Source: Pterobdella sp. o SKG-2022
Taxonomy: Eukaryota > Annelida > Clitellata > Hirudinida > Piscicolidae
Assembly (NCBI GenBank): GCA_964035795.1
Contig: OZ038320.1
Coordinates: forward strand, 24,988,118-25,052,117
Direction of reading: 5' to 3'
DNA length: 64,000 nucleotides
Of this stretch, positions 57,000 through 64,000 are shown piece after piece (position 1 is the first letter of the stretch; the number at the start of each line of letters is the position of its first letter). The notes beneath the pieces are model-generated. The model saw nothing but the letters and a program-made list of their open reading frames with translations, had not been told where the DNA came from and searched no databases. The translations under genes and the position numbers were made by a program.

Positions 57000-59900
57000 G
57001 CTTTGTTGCTTCAAGTTAAAAACTGTTACTTCAAATTTGACATCTTGAATAAGCTTCATTCAGCTAAAAATATCACCCGCATAACATAATCTAGATATCG
57101 AATATCCTTGGAATATTTCAAAAACATATTTTCGCATAAAAATATCACCCCGGGCTGCAACAACTTTCAATTTAGCTAGCCTAATAGAAATTAACAAAAA
57201 AGAGAAAAACGATCATAAATATAGAATCCTTTAAAAAACACTTGAAAGCTATCAGTGTTTTTAGCACAAGTTTTCTGTCAAAACTGCATTCTGCATTGCA
57301 ATTTCATTTTCTTGCCTCTTCTTTTTTTTAATGTTTATCATATTCAATTTTTGAAGAACTAATGAATCTTTTTGCACAATATCCGAAATGGTTTTTTAAG
57401 CTTTTAGTTTATATAAATAGTTGAGTTAGTTATTGCGTTAAAGCAGTTGGCTTTTCACAAATGAACAGAACCTTTTCCTTTTTTAGTGAACACCATTTTT
57501 TTGATAAATTATTCAAAAACAAAAAAAATTTGATGGAAATAAATCCGACTAAAAGTTGATAAAATAAATGGTCTAGTTGATAATTGAAGTAAAGTATTAA
57601 TCATTAATTTTAAAACATTTGAAGATCTCAAGTTTTTTTGTATGAGATTATTTTCAAATATACTTATTATTAGTATTTATTTTAAGACTTCAAAAAACGT
57701 TTTCATGTATAAGAATAACCAAAAGTATTTACAGTTTTATGCAACGTTTATGCGAAAAGTTGATTTTGGCTTGAAGGTCCAAGAGATAAATCAAAGGAAT
57801 TTAAGCGAAATAAAGATATTTTTAATGGAAATTTCTGTTAAATTAGAAAATAAAACATTCAAATTAGTTTTCGCAATAAAATTCAAAAGTAATTCATTTA
57901 TATGAATTTTTAAACTGCTCTGTTGGACATTTCTCATTAAAAGGCAGCCAAACCACATGAGTGTATGAATATAAAGTAAGCAGAGATAACATCAGTCCAA
58001 GAGTTGAGTGGTAGCTTTGAAATAAATCGAAATAAGCTCAAAAAAAGTTGATGATCAAATCTTTATATCAACATCTATCTGTTTCTATCCATTCAAACTA
58101 TTAAGTTCTTTAATTAAAATTATTTTTGACAACTTTTTCTAAAAACACCGTTCTTATTCAGTTATTTATTTTTAATCGTAATTTCATTATGCTCTTGATA
58201 AATTTATTTGGCGCAGCCTTTGTTACGTTACTCCCTTTATCATTTTGTTTGAAAACTTACGAATTTGCTTGATTATTTATTTTGTGTTAGTACAAAAGAG
58301 AACAAAGCTCGATTTGACCAAAAAATATATGAAAAATTAACATTGATCTATTTTTAGTACGGTTTTATCAATCATTTTGCGATATTTGAAAGTATCTTGG
58401 CAAGAAAAAACCAAGTGTGATCTATCATTTTTTCAATACTCTTTTCAAAGTTTTTTTTTTATATTGAGTGACACACTGCTGTCTGTACACTCAACTTTTA
58501 ATTAAAAATTGGTTTGATGTTTGCCGTATCATGGCTAATTGGTCTAAAAATTATAACATTATTAGTTTTTTCAGATTATTTTGAAATATTATGAAACTTT
58601 ATTTTCTTAAATGAAATTTTAATATTTTTACTTTTTCAAACTTATTATGCAATGTATTCATTTTGAACAAAAGTTTTCCACAACATTCAAATTTTTAATA
58701 TTCTCAAGGCATAAAAGTCTCTAAATCTCATCAATAGAAACTGTAATGGAATTTAAATACAATTAAAATATACGTTTCGCATAGTTTTCTCAAAAATTTG
58801 CAAAAAATCCTTACAAAATTTCTAAAATTTTTACAATGTTGAAGATTAATTTTCAATTACGTTACTCTAATTTCAAAAGTCAACAACAACAAATTTTGAA
58901 AATTTTCAAACTTCAGTTTTCTAAGTTTAAATTTGATCAAAACATTTTCATAGTTACAAAACCCAAAACCCAAAAAAGGGAACTCATATAACAATAAAAG
59001 ACGTCACAATAAAATTTTATAATATAATATAACATTATGAGATCTTGAATGAAAAATCTCAATAACATTCCATACTCAAACTCATCAAATGATGAAGCTT
59101 TATTTAAAAAGTTTCATAAAAAATTCTCTAAAATTTACATCATGTTTTAAAGGACAAATTGACAAAAAATTAAACTTTTAATTTTTTTAGATTGTCTCAC
59201 AAGATTTTAAAATTTTTGAAAGTTTGTTATTTTTTTTTTACTTTTGTTTCAAAAGCAGTTATTTTATCCATTTTTTAATCCTTCTGAACTTTATAATCTT
59301 CTTCAAAATTCTCTTCGTAGATATCTCAAATGAAAGCTCACTATCAAATCTAGTTATCCTTACATATATTCATTTCTCTAAGTACTAAAAAAAATTTTTA
59401 TTATAATTTATACGAAAAAATTATATTGAGAATTACTCAAAAAACAGCGACCAGAGTACGAGAGGTATGACTGGGAGATGACAATATAGATGCATGGGTC
59501 ATTTATGTGTTGAAAGAGAAAAATTATTCTTTTCGAAATACTAAACTCAAACCCGAGAGGGTTTTAAAGAAAATTTGAAAGTCATGAATATATTTGCCAC
59601 TGTTTATTTGTCATGCTATGCTGAAAAAGTTTTGTCCAAAAGTAAAATTTTATAAACATATATATATTTGTTTCATGCATTGTTCATAAACACAATGAAC
59701 AAGTTTAATGTACGGAATAAAACAAAGAAAAATTGGTAATTAATGTTGTGTTATTTAAATTTTGACTTTTTATGCACACTTTATTTTTTGTTCGAGATTA
59801 CTTTAGAAATTTTTGTGCGAATTAAAAATAATTATTCAATTTAATTATATAGCAATGAAAACGTCGATTTTATTGATCGTCCTTTATTCAAAAATCTAGT

Positions 59901-62900
59901 TATACTGGACCCTGTATTGTTAGTGCAAATAACGTTGAACATGGACAAAAAATAAATGAAATAAATATTAAAAAACAAAATATAAACCACTCGACATGCA
60001 ATTATCAAGTGACGTTGCTTAATTAAATCATTGGCGAATGATAAATTTTTAATAAGACTATTTATTGAAGTTTTCACAAACACTTTTTTCCCTACATCTC
60101 TAATGCTGAGAGACACAACTGATTTAGGACCACAAAGAAAAACGTTTTAAATTCTTGTTTAATTTTCATTTCAAGTGTTTTTTGTTCATATAATTTTTTT
60201 TTTGACAACTGATACTTTTTTTTCATATTAGTAGTCGTACATGCAAAAACACTGGCTGGGTATAAAAATAGTTGCAAAAAGTAATTGAAAAGTATACTTC
60301 TAAACAAGAATATTCCTCAACTTTATTTCGTTAAGAATCCTCAAAGGTTGCAACTGAAACGATTTATAGAGATTCACTCCGACCAGTCGACACGAGTTTT
60401 GCATGCTACGTTCAAATAGAAGGTATATTAGTAATACAAAGTCTTCATTCAATTTTTCATGCAAATTTTTAAAAATCAAACTTCGAAAATGGATTATTGA
60501 CCGTTAAGTCAATATATAGTATTTTGCTTGTTTGTTGGCGCTTTACGTTATATTTTCATCTATTTATTCAAAAATTTTGTCACTCTTGTTTTTCAATAAC
60601 TTTAAACCCCTGGCGTAAGTATGTCTATGGTTTTTTCTAAAAGCATTTTTCTGTAAACAATTTTTGTATCATTCAGGGATTTGTAAAAAAAATTGAGTTT
60701 AATTTATTTTTGAGAGTATAAAAAAATTCTTCGAGTTTATTGAAAATTAATTTGATACATTTCCCAATAAAGGTCACTTTTTGGCGGGTTTTATTCGCAT
60801 GCGCAACGCGATGCATTAGCTGAAATTAAGTTGACGTTGAGAATATAATGAATAAAAACTGCAAAGATGTTTTATTCATATGGTGAGAATTTTCATAAGA
60901 GCATCAAAAGTATGGCTGATTCGAAGTAAAATAGTAAAAAAAAAACATATGGTGAGTGTAAATTAGTGAGATTATGAATAAAAATTGAAGGATATGATCT
61001 TTTCGTCGATACAAATTTAAGGATTAATGTTGTCTAAAAACTTATATAAAGAAAATAGCCACTAATTAATATTTATTAAGTCTGTACGGAAAACTTTTCA
61101 AAGTTGAAACTTAATAAAACTTAAATGATTTTGGCTCAAAAACTTCCAAACATCTTGATAACATACCTCTAAGAATTAAAAACACTTCACACTTAAAATG
61201 TAACCAATGCAAAATTCGAAAAGTTTTCTTCTTCAATGAGCAGAGATAAAAAGGATTAAAAATATTTTTCAATGACAAACATTCTGATATTCATATTTAT
61301 TACACAAAAATTTGGTCATTTAGTTGATAAATGTATGTTATAAGATAAATTTGGCCATTTTCATCCTATTCAAAGCTTTATATCATGAGCATCTTAATAA
61401 ATAAACACTTGATAAAACTTACGCTACGTAACCTAGGATTTCAGGTCAGTCGTCGACACTTTGTTTACCTCTGCGTCTCTGCCTTTTGCTAAATATCGCA
61501 TGCCAAGCGTGAAAAGCTGGTACAAAAAAAGGTTTTATAGGAAGTTTTTCAAGGGAATATTTGATCGTTTTTTGATCTATTGTGGCTTTCTAGATAGGTC
61601 GTATAGCTTTGAAGGACCTTTGAACTTTTTTTTTATAAAATTAGTTATGATTTTTGCTACACTATGTTTTATGGTGTGGTTTATAGCGCTTGCGGATGTG
61701 TGATTGGAAGGGCAATAATGAAGATTAACTCCAAAGGCATGTTGGCATTCTAAAGCGTGGGTTTTTTATTTTGGTTTTTGTTTTGTTTTTTCAATGAAAG
61801 AATTTATTGAGTTTTTAATTTATTGGCCTATCGTTAGTTTGAAGTTTGTAAAAAATTTTAATTTTTTGAACATCTAGTTTTTTATAAAGATTGAGAAAAA
61901 ACGGGGAAATTTTAATTTAAAAGCAGAATATTGCTTATTTGTTTTAATTTTGTTAGATTATAACAACCTTTAAAACCAAAGCGGGTACTTCAGCTATATT
62001 TTGTACTTATAACATTGTTTTTGATTCTAAAAATTGAACTTGATATAGATGTCTTTGAAATTTTTGAAACGAAAATTTTCTGTTTCAGGGTTTTTCTTTA
62101 ATTAACCTTTTTTGAATATGTAGTTTCACTAGCGAAAGATAAAGGTTTTTTAGGAAGTATGCAAATAAATTTTCTATCAGTGGCATTTTGCGGCTTTTCA
62201 AAAGCTATCATATTTTTAGTTAAAAATCATTTTTCATAAATTAGAAAAAACAAGTGTTGAGTCGCCAAATAAATTTTATTGAAGTGTTGATTAATAATAA
62301 TATACTTTAAGTTTTCAAAAAAATGCATAAAAAAATTAGATGCATTTACTAAAGAAGATAAATTTATAACGAATTAATGGTCTAGCATTTTTGGTTGTTT
62401 ATTTTCAAATAAAAATGAATGAAGTAATTTTTATTTATAGTTTTCATCTGTTCCTTTCAACTAAACTACACCTCTATACACTTGGGAAATAAAGCTACTC
62501 CATGTATAAATTCGCTTCCATTTTTGGCGTTTAAAATCTTATTTTTCTATCATTTAATGGCTTTACATAATGTCATATTAAAAAAAAAGCTTCCACAAAT
62601 CTTTGATTTAAAAATAAAAATATTTTTTAAATCAACGTTGTTTCAATAATAAAGTAACACTTAAAAATTAAAATTTGAGATATTTTTTATTGAAAATTAT
62701 AAAAACATTTTAAAACTATTTTGCTACTACTTAAGTTTAACTTTATGATCAAAAAAACGATATTATCATTTACCGTCCAAAGTTTAATTATATCTAAACT
62801 TTATTTTAAGAAATGGGAAAAAATGGTTAGCTTTTTTATTAGTATTAGTTTTTTCAAACTTATTTTCACAATTTAAAACTGATGACAATTTTTAGAATTA

Positions 62901-63086
62901 ACAGCTGGAATTTTTAAACAGTGAAGAAATAAATTTGAATAAATTATTTTATATCACTGCTTTAAAAAAATTTTTCTTTTTGAAAGCTCAGAAAGATTAA
63001 AAAAAAGATATTGAGATCAGTTGGAAAGATTTCAAAAATTTAGTATAAAATTTTTAACATTCTATAACTAATTTTAAAAATTCCAG
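57000..63086. other. Intergenic and NIT2 5' region
   Basis: A+T-rich, no certain gene. An open frame near 61440-61703 ends in a hydrophobic stretch (LVMIFATLCFMVWFIALADV), with an internal ATG opening MPSVKSWYKKR before a possible donor. It could hold the first exon of the nitrilase but does not show family sequence. The other short ORFs (57642, 59841, 60092) lack motifs. Confidence 0.4.
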
Positions 63087-63205
63087 TTTTCAAATTAGCT
63101 TTAGTGCAGTTACCAGCATTGACCAACAGAAAAGTAAATTTACAAAGAGCTGTCACTCTGATCAAAGAAGCTAGCTCTAAAGGAGCTCAACTAATTTCTC
63201 TCCCA
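63087..63205 (+). CDS. NIT2: NIT2 exon: first beta strand and helix
   Basis: A TTCCAG acceptor and GTTAAT donor enclose [20 protein letters not shown] and [16 protein letters not shown]. The open frame after the donor is intron and adds no family sequence. Confidence 0.88.
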
Positions 63206-63549
63206 GTTAATATTCATTTAAGACAAAATATTTTTATATCAATTTTTAATCATGAAAATTCAATTTTTTTCTTTATATCATTCAAATAAGTAACTATAAC
63301 TCATTGAACATCTATTTTTAAAAACCCATTATTTTGTCAAATTTATTGTTTTAAAACAAAAATTTTCATATAAAAAATAATCAAATAAATGAAAAACAAA
63401 TTTTTAGCTACATGTATTTTTCTATCAGGAATGTTTTACATGCCCTGTTGGGAAAGAATATTTCCAAGCCAATGCAGAAGAAATTCCAGGAGAAACTACT
63501 AAAACTCTAGCTGAGGCTGCCAAGGAAAACAATGTTTACCTCATAGGAG
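63087..63549 (+). CDS. NIT2: Omega-amidase / NIT2-type nitrilase, partial
   Basis: Two exons of a carbon-nitrogen hydrolase are seen. Exon 63087-63205 encodes [20 protein letters not shown] and [13 protein letters not shown]. Exon 63429-63549 encodes [32 protein letters not shown] and YLIGG. These equal the N-terminal third of NIT2, which hydrolyses alpha-ketoglutaramate and alpha-ketosuccinamate in the cytosol and mitochondria. The catalytic Glu (in LPEC) is the first codon of the second exon. The Lys and Cys of the triad lie beyond the window. The first exon must supply one leftover base upstream and was not found. NIT2 is preferred over NIT1 because of LISLPECF and EIPGET. Confidence 0.9.
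63429..63549 (+). CDS. NIT2: NIT2 exon with catalytic Glu
   Basis: Acceptor TATCAG, donor GTAGCA. It begins with the catalytic Glu codon and contains [18 protein letters not shown] and VYLIGG. CFTCP has a second Cys where human NIT2 has Ser. Confidence 0.9.
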
Positions 63550-64000
63550 GTAGCAAATATTTTTTTATAATACAACCATCTTTGTGGACTTATTTAATGA
63601 TTTCAAATGATTACACTAGTAAGCAAAGGATTTAAATGATTTATCAGTATATTCATAAATGTCATTTTTTTTTGAATATTTCACATCAGGAAAAAATAAA
63701 ACTTGAATTTGTACCTTAATGATTTCAAAAACTTGTATTGACTTCCTGGTATTTTTAGAATAACCAAGGTTTAGAGCTTTAGTTAAATAAAACAGTATCA
63801 ATAAGAATAAAAAAGCCTGAAATAGTTTATCAAATTAAAACAGTTATATACAGAAGTATGAGAATTTTTTATTCATTACATGTTTAAAAGGATGTCACTA
63901 GTTTTTAAAAAAATTATAAATCATATTAAAATTAATCACTTTATTTTTATTGTTTCTTATATCTATTTCTTATTTATGGCATTAATCTTTTGTAAAATTC
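63550..64000. other. NIT2 intron to window end
   Basis: A+T-rich intron sequence without another visible nitrilase exon. The expected next segment (the SIPE / catalytic Lys region) lies outside the window. Confidence 0.6.

Noticed and set aside
61461..61703. ORF of 80 codons with a hydrophobic C-terminus
   Set aside because: The frame starts on TTG, shows no nitrilase or other family sequence, and its splice relation to the NIT2 exons is unproven.
1..64000. CRISPR arrays, rRNA, bacterial operons or viral genes
   Set aside because: None seen. Intron-rich animal genes, SINEs and LINEs account for the recognisable content.

Overview
The window is strongly A+T-rich animal nuclear DNA with short coding exons, GT-AG introns of very different sizes, tRNA-derived SINEs, a decayed CR1/L2-type LINE and MITE-like palindromes. 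A seven-ectodomain delta-type protocadherin and an FHOD-type formin point to a bilaterian. The Asn/Lys-rich insertions and base composition would suit a flatworm or another lophotrochozoan, but I cannot name the species.

Layout. Bases 1-3.65 kb hold no gene but carry four palindromic elements. From 3.8 to 14.65 kb, minus strand, lies an FHOD-family formin. I could rebuild 21 exons whose splice phases fit (one phase is uncertain by one base, and one exon of the FH3 region was not found). They cover the C-terminal part of the GTPase-binding region, the FH3/DID repeats, a short linker, FH1, FH2 and the basic DAD tail. Candidate further 5' exons at 15.6-18.1 kb encode a long charged and serine-rich N-terminal extension, or a separate upstream gene. 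A decayed LINE and a tRNA-like SINE lie in its introns.

From 21.1 to 24.3 kb, plus strand, lies an RNF25-type RWD plus RING E3 ubiquitin ligase. Seven exons are visible, the first coding exon is missing, and three tRNA-like SINEs and one palindromic element sit in its introns.

From 31.85 to 56.8 kb, plus strand, lies a complete nine-exon delta-type protocadherin. My exon model sums to 6,537 nt (2,178 residues): signal peptide, seven cadherin (EC) domains, one transmembrane helix and a lysine-rich tail of about 465 residues. It is unusually large because disordered, charged insertions interrupt most EC domains. The largest lies between the two cysteines that normally form the short EC1 disulfide loop.

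At the right edge (63.09-63.55 kb, plus strand) are two exons of an omega-amidase/NIT2-type nitrilase that runs out of the window.

The four genes have no obvious pathway link: an actin nucleator/bundler, a ubiquitin ligase, an adhesion receptor and a metabolic amidase. The most notable observations are the expanded EC1 cysteine loop and repeated EC insertions, the dispersed palindrome family with a shared core, and the possible long FHOD N-terminal extension. Exon borders were read by eye from splice signals, frame continuity and remembered family sequence, with no database search.
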